From Pseudaminobacter soli (ex Zhang et al. 2022) (GTDB lineage: Bacteria > Pseudomonadota > Alphaproteobacteria > Rhizobiales > Rhizobiaceae): a stretch of DNA of 64,000 nucleotides. The notes beneath the pieces were generated by a model. It did no database searches. It was not told the DNA's origin and was given only the letters and a program-made list of their open reading frames with translations. This document shows positions 38,869 to 47,239 of this stretch, one piece after another. Within the stretch, counting starts at the first letter, position 1; every line of letters starts with the position of its first letter. Made by a program: the position numbers and the translations under genes. The stretch is from the NCBI RefSeq assembly GCF_014595955.1, contig NZ_JABVCF010000002.1, positions 434,001 through 498,000 on the forward strand, written 5' to 3'.

Positions 38869-39204
38869 GTGGTCAAACACTGGTAGCTTGGACTATTGGG
38901 CTGGACGAGCCGCTGGTTAGCGTCGTGGCTGTGACATTGGCTCCGCTCAGGCCTCGTTCGTATTTGGTCTCTGTTCTCGATCTTGGCCCGAAACAGATCC
39001 TGTGCCTTGGCATTGCTCATGACGGCGCTCCCCTGCTGTGGCGCACGCAGTATTGTGCGGAGCAGGGGCTGTTACGTTTCAGGGAGGGGAATGCAGCGCG
39101 AAAGAGCGCTACCCGACAAGCACGGTGGTCATTGTCAGTCCTTCACCCACGACAACGACGAGTCGATGATGAGGAATCTTGTTGATCAGCCGTGCCATAA
39201 GCGC
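38869..39204. other. Gene-free stretch in the capsule region
   Basis: This 336-base gap contains no convincing gene. It holds copy 1 of the 25-bp direct repeat (39119-39143). The reading frame over 38983-39336 has no ribosome site and runs into the end of the next gene on the other strand. It may be eroded coding DNA. Confidence 0.4.
39119..39143 (+). repeat. Capsule-region direct repeat, copy 1
   Basis: AGCACGGTG then GTCATTGTCAGTCCTT; identical to copy 3 over 25 bases. It lies 62 bases past the 3' end of the minus-strand hydrolase-like gene. Unlike copies 2 and 3, it has no plus-strand gene start close downstream. Confidence 0.75.
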
Positions 39205-39927
39205 CTACTTGGCCAAGCCGACAAATGTTCCGATCGCCTCGATTTGATGCCGCGTCGGAGTCGTCGAATGGTGATCGTCGCCCGTCAACGACGTGACCGC
39301 GAAGCGAGCATGGGCGGCCTGAAGAGCTGCAACTAACTTTCCGGCTGCCGCGACGTCTGCGGCAAATCTCCCGTACTCAAGATAGATGAAAGGAAGCTCC
39401 GGGGCGGACCCGATGATATCGGTTAGGTCGCAAAAGCCTTCTGCCGCCGACATGCACTTCAGCCACGTCGGCGATGGGTTCAAGGTCGCACTTTCCCGAT
39501 CGACTTGGGGATTGCTTGCCAAAGCTAACGGGAGACCGAGCCGGATCGCATAGTGGATCGCCGCATACCCTCCCATGGAGTTTCCGACCAGAGCCACATC
39601 CCGGCGTGAAACCCCGCAGTCTGCGATGGCTCTTTCTATCACTACTTCGTAATCCCTGCAGAGGCCGTCCCCCTTTTTTCCGAAGTAAAACGTGTTGCTG
39701 GGATCGCTTAGGAATAGATAGGCATCCTTGTAGGCGCCGTCAGCCTGCCAGTACCATGACAAGCGGCTGTAATAGCCGTTGCCCATCGCGCCAAAACATA
39801 CAAGGAGTCGTCTCGGCCGATTTTTGCCCCTCAGAAAGACGAACTTGATCTTTCCGTGCGCATTTTCTTCCGCCGCGACAATTTTTGCAACGTCGACTTT
39901 CTCTCCGGCGAAAATGGCAGCGGTCAT
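39205..39927 (-). CDS. Alpha/beta-hydrolase-like protein of the capsule region
   Basis: A 240-residue protein with no signal peptide. VALVGNSMGGYAAIHYAIRLGLP is a nucleophile elbow (G-N-S-M-G-G), preceded by LLVCFGAMGN and followed late by LTGDDHHSTT, which could supply the acid and histidine. This is compatible with an esterase or acyl-processing enzyme acting on polysaccharide building blocks, or with XcbB/CpsF-type capsule proteins. It is bracketed by direct repeat copies 1 and 2. Function not assigned. Confidence 0.7.
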   Translation of the reverse strand: MTAAIFAGEKVDVAKIVAAEENAHGKIKFVFLRGKNRPRRLLVCFGAMGNGYYSRLSWYWQADGAYKDAYLFLSDPSNTFYFGKKGDGLCRDYEVVIERAIADCGVSRRDVALVGNSMGGYAAIHYAIRLGLPLALASNPQVDRESATLNPSPTWLKCMSAAEGFCDLTDIIGSAPELPFIYLEYGRFAADVAAAGKLVAALQAAHARFAVTSLTGDDHHSTTPTRHQIEAIGTFVGLAK

Positions 39928-40040
39928 AAACTGGCTCTGTGATTAGGACTAGACTCTCCTGTGATATGCCAAGCTTTTTTTAGAGATCGCAAGTCGCATA
40001 AGGCCGTTGCATCCACGCGCGGTCAAAGCGCTGCGCGTCC

Positions 40041-40065
40041 AGCACGTCGGTCATTGTCAGTCCTT
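40041..40065 (+). repeat. Capsule-region direct repeat, copy 2
   Basis: Same 25-base element with two changes (AGCACGTCGG instead of AGCACGGTGG). Similarity to copy 3 extends to 32 bases (40037-40068). It ends 63 bases before the ABC permease ATG. On the minus strand it reads AAAGGACTGACAATGACC, resembling a ribosome site plus start codon. Confidence 0.75.
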
Positions 40066-40128
40066 TGATGGTGGTGTTAGGAGGGACGCCCTCCTCAGTC
40101 GCGCAGGGCGAGATTACAAGGCGTCCAG

Positions 40129-40923
40129 ATGCAGCACGTTCAGGCCTTCACTCTTCGGTCGCAGCTTGCCGTCATGGGAAGGGTCATCATTGCCGTCATC
40201 ATCCGTGAGGTGAAGACACGGATAGGGCGCAACCGGATCGGACTGCTCTGGATCGTCATGGAGCCGATCCTTTTCACCCTGGGCGTGGTTCTCGTGCGCA
40301 TGTTCCTCAGCAGGAATTCGCCGTTTGGAGAGAGCGCCGCATTGTTCATGGTGTCGGGCCTTCTGGTGGTTAGAGCTTTCACATCCACGGCTGGACAGCT
40401 CTCAAATGCAATCTCGGCGAACAAGGCATTGCTGACATATCCCCCGGTCAAGCCGATCGATCTTATCCTGGGTCGCGCGGCGCTCGAGATGGTTATCACG
40501 CTCTTCGTATGGGCGGTCTTTTTCACACTGGCCAATGTCTTCATCGAGAACAAGGTGTTGTATCATCCAGAGCGGGCATTTGCCGCCTTCTTCCTGTTGA
40601 TGTGGTTCGCTTTCTGCGTCGGATACTTCAACGCTGTCGTATCAAATATTTTTTTGATGTGGTCTAAAGTCTGGACCATCATTCGCCTCCCGTTGTTGCT
40701 CTGCAGCGGCGTCTTCTACGTACCAATCCTGATGCCACCCGTCATGCAGGATATCCTTGTGTGGAATCCAGTTCTTCACTGCGTCGAGATGCTTCGAACG
40801 GGCATTTATCTGACCTACGAGCCTCTTTTGAGCGTGAATTATGTGATCTGGCTCGGCGCTATTCTCCTGCTGTTGGCAATGGCGCTAGAGCGGACATACC
40901 GCCACATCCTGCTGAACCGTTAG
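40129..40923 (+). CDS. Polysaccharide ABC transporter permease, KpsM-type
   Basis: A 264-residue inner-membrane protein with about six helices. The N-terminal IIREVKTRIGRNRIGLLWIVMEPILF is the ABC-2 polysaccharide exporter signature. It should export capsule or similar polymer with a KpsT ATPase, but no such gene adjoins it; an FkbM gene comes next. Codon use is less GC-rich than in the housekeeping genes, with AT-rich runs such as the one near 40650, fitting transfer. Repeat copies 2 and 3 bracket the gene. Confidence 0.88.
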   Translation: MQHVQAFTLRSQLAVMGRVIIAVIIREVKTRIGRNRIGLLWIVMEPILFTLGVVLVRMFLSRNSPFGESAALFMVSGLLVVRAFTSTAGQLSNAISANKALLTYPPVKPIDLILGRAALEMVITLFVWAVFFTLANVFIENKVLYHPERAFAAFFLLMWFAFCVGYFNAVVSNIFLMWSKVWTIIRLPLLLCSGVFYVPILMPPVMQDILVWNPVLHCVEMLRTGIYLTYEPLLSVNYVIWLGAILLLLAMALERTYRHILLNR

Positions 40924-40960
40924 TTCGGTCTCTGAACAGATCCAAGCCATAGTGCCGTCC

Positions 40961-40985
40961 AGCACGGTGGTCATTGTCAGTCCTT
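40961..40985 (+). repeat. Capsule-region direct repeat, copy 3
   Basis: Identical over 25 bases to copy 1. It starts 38 bases after the permease stop and ends 70 bases before the FkbM ATG, a distance close to that of copy 2 from its gene. Confidence 0.75.
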
Positions 40986-41055
40986 TGAGGTGAAGGGTTG
41001 TTATCGGCGCTATGCTTCGCGTAGATACCGCAGCAGTTTGTCGCGGGGGAAAATC

Positions 41056-41895
41056 ATGCTGGAGCAGCTTGGCAAAATGGCCGCCAAAAAACTCGGACTC
41101 GTCACAAGGTCTGAGCTGATCGCCATGCAGGAAATAAACATGCTGGCAACGTCGAGCCTTTACCAGCTATGGGGCGACAAGCCGCAAAGGAAGGCTTCGA
41201 ACAAAGCTTTGGTGGAGCTCTTCTTCGGACTGGTCAAAATCCTGCAGCCGAGCCTTTTTATCGAGGCCGGGGCGAAGATGGCGGACACGTCAGTGCGCGC
41301 CCGACAATATTTGCCAGACGCCAGGATCGTGGCTTTTGAGGCGAGCCCAGACAACTTTGCGGTCTATTCGAAGTCCGAACCGCACGCCGAGAACCGCGTG
41401 GAATACCTGCATTACGCCTTGAGCGACAAAGAAGGCACGATCGATTTCAACATCCGCACGGCTGTTGCAGGACAGGCCGTATGGGTAAACTCGGGGGCCA
41501 ACAGCATCCTTCCAAGGGCCGACGACAGGACCGAGTACAAAACCGTATCCGTCCCATCGAAGCGGATCGATGATTTCTTCGCCGGCTGCGGGAGTTGCGC
41601 CCTGTGGGTTGATGTCGAAGGCGCCAGCAAGCAGGTTCTCACTGGCGCCAAGGACACACTCAAAAAGGCTCTCGTCGCGATTGTCGAGGTGGAAGACTAC
41701 GAGGTCTGGGCGGGCCAGTGGAAGGCGCGCGAAGTCATCGAAGCATTCCTTGATGCAGGTCTCGTCCCGATCGCTCGAGATTTTGAGTACAAGGGGCAAT
41801 ACAACGTCGTGTTTCTGAGGCAGGCCGCTTTTACCGGCAATCGCGACGTTCGCCAGAACATCGAGTTCTTCTATAGCGAGCTAGCCAAGAGGTAG
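41056..41895 (+). CDS. FkbM-family methyltransferase
   Basis: A 279-residue protein from ATG 41056, preceded by GGGGGA. The SAM core is LFIEAGAKMADTSVRARQYLPDARIVAFEASPDN, and an FkbM-type ending follows (VSVPSKRIDDFFAGC, ALWVDVEGASKQVLTGAKDTL). In polysaccharide loci these enzymes O-methylate sugar residues. The usual DIGAN motif is replaced by IEAGAK, as in some family branches. Confidence 0.85.
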   Translation: MLEQLGKMAAKKLGLVTRSELIAMQEINMLATSSLYQLWGDKPQRKASNKALVELFFGLVKILQPSLFIEAGAKMADTSVRARQYLPDARIVAFEASPDNFAVYSKSEPHAENRVEYLHYALSDKEGTIDFNIRTAVAGQAVWVNSGANSILPRADDRTEYKTVSVPSKRIDDFFAGCGSCALWVDVEGASKQVLTGAKDTLKKALVAIVEVEDYEVWAGQWKAREVIEAFLDAGLVPIARDFEYKGQYNVVFLRQAAFTGNRDVRQNIEFFYSELAKR

Positions 41896-41903
41896 GCGGG
41901 CAC

Positions 41904-42239
41904 TCACGCCAGCCTCACCCCACTAAGCAAAGAAAAAGTAGCGGAACACCTGACTGCCGCCCTGTCTGTTCTCGACGCGAGCAGGACGAGTCTGGACCCG
42001 CCCGTTGCGCGAGGCGGCCACGGCTGTGGTGACGGGGCGGGAACAGGCTTAGGCGCGGCGCCGGCGGCTCCTTTAGCCTTTACGCGGGCAAGCACGGCCT
42101 CGACCTCATCGGGCACGACCAGCGCCTTATTCAGCCCGTCGCCGGCACAGTAGCTTTGCCCCCGCCTCACCCGCCGGTGCGCGCCGTCGGTGTCGGCAAG
42201 AACGGGGAAGGATGCCCATTCCTGCGCCAGGCGCTTGCC
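41904..42239 (-). pseudogene. Unrecognised remnant reading frame
   Basis: An open minus-strand frame runs from about 42239 to a TGA at 41904, reading FGKRLAQEWASFPVLADTDG then DEVEAVLARVKAKG before a proline/arginine-rich end. A start codon with a ribosome site is not evident (GTG or ATG choices only within). It may be the tail of a gene truncated by insertion or deletion. No family recognised. Confidence 0.3.
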
Positions 42240-42242
42240 GAA

Positions 42243-42258
42243 CCCCGCCGAGGCGGGG
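42243..42258 (-). terminator. Candidate terminator of the O-acetyltransferase gene
   Basis: CCCCGCC (42243-42249), GA, then GGCGGGG (42252-42258) form a tight GC hairpin 13 bases past the stop of the minus-strand acetyltransferase gene. The T run is poor on either strand. Confidence 0.5.
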
Positions 42259-42270
42259 GCTCTTATTGCT

Positions 42271-43041
42271 TTATCGCAGTTCGATGGAATCGTCTGGTTT
42301 GACGACGATCCTTTTTGGCGTATATCGGGGAAAGCCTTCAGACACGCGCTGTTCGATTACGTCGATACATTTGTGGGGTGACGACCAATCTACTCCCCTG
42401 AGGATGGCGGGGCCATATTCCCACCACCTTGCCGCCAGAAGGCGACCTATTATCTCCTCGTCAAATCGATATCGGATAACGCGCGCAGGGACGCCCCCGA
42501 CGATCCCGTAAGGAGGGACATCCCTGGTAACGACGGAACGAGCCGCTATGACTGCCCCGTCACCTATGGATACCCCTCGGGATATGTAGGCGCCGTCACC
42601 GATCCATACATCATTGCCGATTTTCACGCGACCGGCTCTTGCCGCTATTTGAGCATTCGCAGCTTGGCGTCCGACAGCGATCTGGTCGGGCGTGAGGCCG
42701 AACTCACTGAACAACTCCGGCCATTGCTTATCCCACTGGCCATTGAACATGGAGTGCGTGCCGAGCATACCAGTGGCGTGCTCCGCGGCTCCGACGGTGA
42801 CATTGGGGGCAATCGAGCAGAAGCGACCGATGCTGTCGACGTGCCTGAAAACGGTCTGCCGACAGCCGAGATAAGTAAATGCGCCGATCTTCCAGACATC
42901 GAAAGCGCCACCCCGGAATTGGATAAAAGGTTCGAGTGCGATGGGGTCCTTCTTGAAGCTAAAGCCGAAGCGCGTATCGCTTGGCGGTCCCATAAAAGTC
43001 ACTCTATGCCGACCAAGCGCCGCAACGACTTCCTCTTTCAT
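42271..43041 (-). CDS. CatB-like hexapeptide-repeat O-acetyltransferase
   Basis: A 256-residue left-handed beta-helix acyltransferase of the xenobiotic/CatB group. [29 protein letters not shown] includes the catalytic histidine, and [50 protein letters not shown] shows hexapeptide turns. In polysaccharide loci such enzymes O-acetylate sugars with acetyl-CoA. It converges on the FkbM gene and is divergent from the three-domain transferase. Confidence 0.88.
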   Translation of the reverse strand: MKEEVVAALGRHRVTFMGPPSDTRFGFSFKKDPIALEPFIQFRGGAFDVWKIGAFTYLGCRQTVFRHVDSIGRFCSIAPNVTVGAAEHATGMLGTHSMFNGQWDKQWPELFSEFGLTPDQIAVGRQAANAQIAARAGRVKIGNDVWIGDGAYISRGVSIGDGAVIAARSVVTRDVPPYGIVGGVPARVIRYRFDEEIIGRLLAARWWEYGPAILRGVDWSSPHKCIDVIEQRVSEGFPRYTPKRIVVKPDDSIELR

Positions 43042-43150
43042 CGATCCTCACCATCAATCAGACGACGAATGGAATTAAAAGAAGCACCGCGGTGACGCAA
43101 CGCTTTTACGTCAAGGAGGAAGAGCCCCCTGCAGGGGTGAGGGTTGACTC

Positions 43151-45676
43151 ATGGAGCCAAAGCCGGCCTTAACGGCAACTCCGCAAACCTATGAGAGGTT
43201 GACCATGCTTCACGCGCAGCCAAATGGCGATGAATTGCCTGCGGCCGAAACGGAAGAACTAACGAAGGTAAAATCTATTCTGACCAATACCAGACAATTC
43301 AGCAGCACCCGCGCCGCTGATGTCGTCACTCCGTCAGACATAACCATGGTCATCTGCCTGCGAGCACACGGAGGCAACCACTGGGTCATGGAGCGACTTG
43401 GCCTCATCCGCTCCTACTACAACCCGACGCCCCGCGTTCTCGTTCTCGACTTCGGATCACCGGAGCCATTCGCTTCCGAAATATCGGCCATCTGCGCGTT
43501 GAACGGGCTCGACTACTACCACGAACCGGACACGGACACCTATTCGCCGGCAGCCGCGCACAACCGCGGATTCGAGAAGTGCCAGACGGATCTCGTGTTC
43601 TTCTGCGATGCGGATTGCTTCGGCCCTGCCGACATGTTCGGTCGGATGGCAAGCATCGCCACTACTCTCAAGATGAAATCAGTGATCGATACACCGTTGA
43701 TCATGCCAGTCTACCACCTCAACCAGGCTGACACGCAAGCGTTCTTTGATATCGATGACAACGCCGCTCGATCCAACCTTCTCGAAGCGCTGTCCTTCTA
43801 TTCCCCTTTGGCCGAATTCCGCAAAGAGGAGAACTTTTTCATCGCTCCCTATTCGAACATATTCCTGATCAACCGCCGGATGTTTTCTCTCACCGGAGGA
43901 TACGACGAGAGATTTCGTGGGCATGGTTCCGAGGATTTCGAATACCTGACAAGGCTCGGTCTCTACATCAAGAACGTGCCGTTGCCGGCCGACCTCACCA
44001 AAGATCACCTTGGACCGCTGCGTGAAGACTTCTTCAGTTCGAGGCCGTACAGCGGTTTCCGCCGATTTCTGGAGGCTCTATCCAAGCCCGCCGAGAACCT
44101 TGGCCTTCGCGTCTTCCATCTCTACCACGAGCGCTCGGAGAGCGAGGATTGGGGCTCACAAAACGACTGGAAGCGAGAACGCATGAATGAAGCGTTCGAA
44201 GTCTATGTGGAGTCAGAACACAATCTGCTTCAGGTGGATTTCCTGGTTCGTGAGAAGACCGTCGTGTGCCTCTGCAAGCATCTTGACCAGTGGGGCTATT
44301 ACACGCCGCTGCGCGCCGCAGGGTATCGCCTCCAGCCCGTCTTCGACACCGAACCAGAGACAATCTCCGCAATCACTGCTGGCCTCGTGTCGGGCGAATT
44401 TTCTGCCCTAGCCATCTTCAACCCGTACATGAAGAGCCACGCACAGTTTAAGCAACTCGTCCTGCTCGCTCGCGACCTTGGTCGCGAAGTGCTCGTGATC
44501 GAGCGCGGTGCACTACCGGGCACGATCTATTATGACGACGACGTTGCCTACAATTCCCCCAACTTCTCGGAAGGCCGATTCCTGCAAGAGCAGTTCTCCG
44601 ACGAAGAGCTTGAGGGTGCCCGCTCGTATATCGAAGAAGTGAAGGCCGGCGATCGCACCCTTGAGCAGATGGACGATTATGCGACCACGAAGCAGAAGCT
44701 CTCAGGGTTGGCTGCACTAAAGAGTCCTGTCTGCTTTATCCCCTTACAACTTGACGACGACATGGCCGTTACCATGTTCATCAAGGGTGAGCAGCAGTAT
44801 CCGGAATTTTCTGCAAGCCTTTCACAGGTGATCGACGCCAATCCCGACATCGTGTTCGTCGTCAAGCCTCATCCGCTTTCCAAGATCGATCACCTGACGC
44901 AAAAGCCGAACCTGGTCCTCGCCTCACGAGAAGACAATATCCATTGCCTGCTCGACATCGCCTCATTTATGGTCTGCTACAATTCCGGCGTCGGCCTCCT
45001 CTCGCTTCTCCACCGGACCCCAACCGCGACAATCGGTAATGCATTCTACAACATGGCCGGAGCTGGCTATCGGGCCTTGTCAGTTCAGGACGCCATCGAT
45101 GCCTTCAAGAGCGGCACTCTCACGCCACCGCCATCGAATCTTGTCGAGCGATTGGCCACGTGGTTCCTCTTCCGCCGCTATTCTCAGTTCGTCGCAACCG
45201 ACAGCATCGCGGAGTTCAAGGATAGGAAGGCCCACGGCTACAAGGACATCCTCGTCACTCATTTCCGATGGAACGGGCTCGATATCCCGCTCGGTCGCCA
45301 GCGCAGTTTTGTGCAGTACAGCAAGCGCAGTTATGCTTGGTCGCAGCTTGGCGCAAAAGCGGCTACAAAGGTTACAAAGCACCATCCCTCCATGTATTAC
45401 AAATGGGGCCGGTCCCACTATGCGACCGGCAATTTTGCCGCCGCAGCGAGGGACTTTATTGAAGCCTTCAACCGCGACGCATCAAAGCCGAACCTGCTTA
45501 GATACGCCGCAGAGGCGTATTGGCGAGCCGGTAACAAGAAGGCCGCAAAGGCAACTCTGACAAGGGCCATCAAGCTATTGCCGGGTAACAGGGCGGCTCG
45601 GCTCCGGTTGCTCACTATGAAATTCCCGCAGCTTGGGCTGATTATCGGGAACCACGAAATGAAGGTTCCGAGATGA
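43151..45676 (+). CDS. Three-domain protein: GT2 glycosyltransferase, capsule (KpsC/KpsS-like) domain and TPR tail
   Basis: An 841-residue protein with no signal peptide or membrane segment. Residues about 65-300 are a GT-A fold: DITMVICLRAHGG, a DAD metal site at 153-155 and RGHGSEDFEYLTRLG at 256-270, resembling chondroitin-polymerase-type transferases. Residues about 440-690 look like the capsule family: VIERGALPGTIYYDD, VKPHPLSKID (571-580) and CYNSGVGLLSLLHRTPTATIGNAFY. Residues about 745-825 form TPR-like helices (YKWGRSHYATGNFAAAARDF). It could build a capsule or terminal saccharide with two transferase activities. The combination is unusual. ATG 43205 is an alternative start. Confidence 0.83.
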   Translation: MEPKPALTATPQTYERLTMLHAQPNGDELPAAETEELTKVKSILTNTRQFSSTRAADVVTPSDITMVICLRAHGGNHWVMERLGLIRSYYNPTPRVLVLDFGSPEPFASEISAICALNGLDYYHEPDTDTYSPAAAHNRGFEKCQTDLVFFCDADCFGPADMFGRMASIATTLKMKSVIDTPLIMPVYHLNQADTQAFFDIDDNAARSNLLEALSFYSPLAEFRKEENFFIAPYSNIFLINRRMFSLTGGYDERFRGHGSEDFEYLTRLGLYIKNVPLPADLTKDHLGPLREDFFSSRPYSGFRRFLEALSKPAENLGLRVFHLYHERSESEDWGSQNDWKRERMNEAFEVYVESEHNLLQVDFLVREKTVVCLCKHLDQWGYYTPLRAAGYRLQPVFDTEPETISAITAGLVSGEFSALAIFNPYMKSHAQFKQLVLLARDLGREVLVIERGALPGTIYYDDDVAYNSPNFSEGRFLQEQFSDEELEGARSYIEEVKAGDRTLEQMDDYATTKQKLSGLAALKSPVCFIPLQLDDDMAVTMFIKGEQQYPEFSASLSQVIDANPDIVFVVKPHPLSKIDHLTQKPNLVLASREDNIHCLLDIASFMVCYNSGVGLLSLLHRTPTATIGNAFYNMAGAGYRALSVQDAIDAFKSGTLTPPPSNLVERLATWFLFRRYSQFVATDSIAEFKDRKAHGYKDILVTHFRWNGLDIPLGRQRSFVQYSKRSYAWSQLGAKAATKVTKHHPSMYYKWGRSHYATGNFAAAARDFIEAFNRDASKPNLLRYAAEAYWRAGNKKAAKATLTRAIKLLPGNRAARLRLLTMKFPQLGLIIGNHEMKVPR

Positions 45677-45792
45677 AACCGAGCACGGGCAACTGAGCGA
45701 CAACATCATCGATTTTCTTTCCGCTCGTATGCGTTCATACGACGACCAAAAAGGAAGGCGAATGCCGACCTTGCTGATCTTGTGAGAAGGAG

Positions 45793-45999
45793 ATGTTGCG
45801 ATTGGCTCCAGTCAGGCGAGCAGCAGAAGAACTCGCCAGCTGTTTAGCGGACGGCGAGCTCTCTAAGGCTTTCATTGTCGAGGTTGCGCATTTCCTTGAC
45901 TTGCCAAAGGATAAAGAGGCAGAGCTCCTATTCTTCCTTCGTGCACTGGATGAGCGGGCCTACTGCGCCGAAAATCGTCGATGGGGTGAATGCCCTTAA
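45793..45999 (+). CDS. Small helical protein or gene fragment, unknown
   Basis: A 68-codon frame after AGAAGGAG. The predicted product is helical (RAAEELASCLADGELSKAFIVEV and AELLFFLRALDERA) and without known domain. It sits between the three-domain transferase and a broken TPR gene, and may be the upstream part of that broken gene since the last intact segment uses the same frame. Real expression is uncertain. Confidence 0.35.
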   Translation: MLRLAPVRRAAEELASCLADGELSKAFIVEVAHFLDLPKDKEAELLFFLRALDERAYCAENRRWGECP

Positions 46000-46282
46000 T
46001 TCCGGCAACTTCGGCAAGGCTGCCGAGATTTTTGACGCCTAGCAATCGCGCTTGGCAAGCCCAAATACTATCGTGCCGCTGCCGAAGCCTATGACAGAAC
46101 AGGAGCTACCCACGAAGCTCTTCATCGGCTAGAGTCTGCCGTCAAATTGGCCCCCGAAATCAAGAGCATCAACCGCCGCCTTCGAGAGATGAGGCGGCCG
46201 AGATGGGTTCGGTGGCTAACGCGAAAGATCGGCATTCCGTCAGAACGCCCCTACGTCATAGAGAGTCGGAGTACTCAATCAT
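45950..46282 (+). pseudogene. Broken TPR gene fragment
   Basis: Frame 45950-46042 reads KIVDGVNALNSGNFGKAAEIFDA and stops at TAG 46040; the sequence continues one frame over from 46042 as AIALGKPKYYRAAAEAYDRTGATHEALHRLESAVKLAPEIKS, ending in a TGA at 46280-46282. Joined, it is a clean TPR pair similar to the tail of the upstream three-domain protein (RYAAEAYWRAGNKKAAK). A single indel near 46041 explains the break. Likely the remnant of a second, similar transferase. Confidence 0.7.
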
Positions 46283-46460
46283 GATTGAGGGTTTCTTTGA
46301 CGAGCCCATCCCGGCAGCGCCACCCAACCATCGGTAAGGATAAGCCATAGCATCGGGTGATGCGAGGGGCAGGCCTTGTACAGGCCTGGTCTCAGCCTCC
46401 AGGCGGACGGTAGGTTGGCTCGCAGCCGGCGTGGCATCTGCCCCGGAAGCGTACCTTCCA

Positions 46461-47117
46461 CTACAACCGGCTCCGCTCCTCCGCCCGCGAAGCAAAGTCG
46501 GAAAAATGCGCCACGTCGGATGGGCTCGGTTCCTGTCCGGTAAAACTGCGCAGATAGGCTGCGAGGTGGCCGAGCCTCGCTTCCATTGGCTCGTTCACGT
46601 CGAGCACGTAATAGCCGATCTGCGTATAGTAGAGGACGCGCGCGCGAATGACGGCGTCTGCTTCCCCATAGCCGTGCCGGCGATACATTTCGCGGATGGC
46701 CGCCAGCCGCTCCGCGTCGGCCTGCTCGATTGCATCGCGGACGCTCGCTGAACGACGGGCCCACTCGCGAATGCCGAAGTCGAGGCGAGGATCGAACAGG
46801 CGCTCGTCGGCCCAGCATTCGAAGACATTCATGACGGCGCGGATGATCGTGTCGGCCGGACGCTGGGCGCGCTCCACGATGGCCCTCGTGTTGGTGTTGC
46901 GCCAGTCCTCGAGCAACTGCGCCAGCAAGTCCTGCCTGCTCTTGAAGTACCAGTAGAAGCTCGAGCGCGAGACACCGAGTTTTTGGCCCAGCGGGAGAAC
47001 GCGCACGCTCTCGACCCCCTGGGACACGAGCGTCTGCCGCGCGAGATCGATCCAGTCCTGGCGGGTCGCCTTGATATTGCCGGAGGCGGTCTCTTCGTGC
47101 GGCGCCACTGTCCTCAT
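46461..47117 (-). CDS. TetR-family transcriptional regulator
   Basis: A 218-residue protein from ATG 47117 (longer in-frame starts lie over the operator). The HTH reads [32 protein letters not shown], the TetR pattern. The C-terminal ligand domain is of the TetR_C type seen in regulators next to dimethylglycine or trimethylamine genes. It is divergent from the dead FAD oxidoreductase gene with a large inverted repeat between them. The gene itself appears intact. Confidence 0.85.
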   Translation of the reverse strand: MRTVAPHEETASGNIKATRQDWIDLARQTLVSQGVESVRVLPLGQKLGVSRSSFYWYFKSRQDLLAQLLEDWRNTNTRAIVERAQRPADTIIRAVMNVFECWADERLFDPRLDFGIREWARRSASVRDAIEQADAERLAAIREMYRRHGYGEADAVIRARVLYYTQIGYYVLDVNEPMEARLGHLAAYLRSFTGQEPSPSDVAHFSDFASRAEERSRL

Positions 47118-47157
47118 CTTCCTCGCATCGCACGGGGAAGAACCAGGCGCAAGCCGG

Positions 47158-47198
47158 CTGTACACTGGTGCCCAGAGGTGCTGGACACAAGTGTACAG
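47158..47198. promoter_or_regulatory. Inverted repeat, candidate TetR operator
   Basis: CTGTACACTGGTG (47158-47170) and CACAAGTGTACAG (47186-47198) match as inverted arms at 12 of 13 positions, with a 15-base spacer. It lies 41 bases upstream of the TetR ATG and 42 bases before the TTG of the divergent pseudogene. Confidence 0.75.
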
Positions 47199-47239
47199 AG
47201 CATCTATCGTGCCGGGGCGGATGCAGGGAGACGGGTCGG

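Noticed and set aside
38983-39336. 117-codon plus-strand frame
   Set aside because: No ribosome site and it overlaps the 3' end of the hydrolase-like gene; composition is not protein-like.
40920-40985. Short minus-strand frames starting in the direct repeats (ATG at 39132, 40054, 40974)
   Set aside because: The ribosome-site-like sequence is notable, but the frames end after 7 to 29 codons and differ after the repeat; kept as a finding on the repeat rather than as genes.
47158-47198. Terminator hairpin
   Set aside because: The 15-base spacer, position between divergent starts and lack of a T run fit an operator better.
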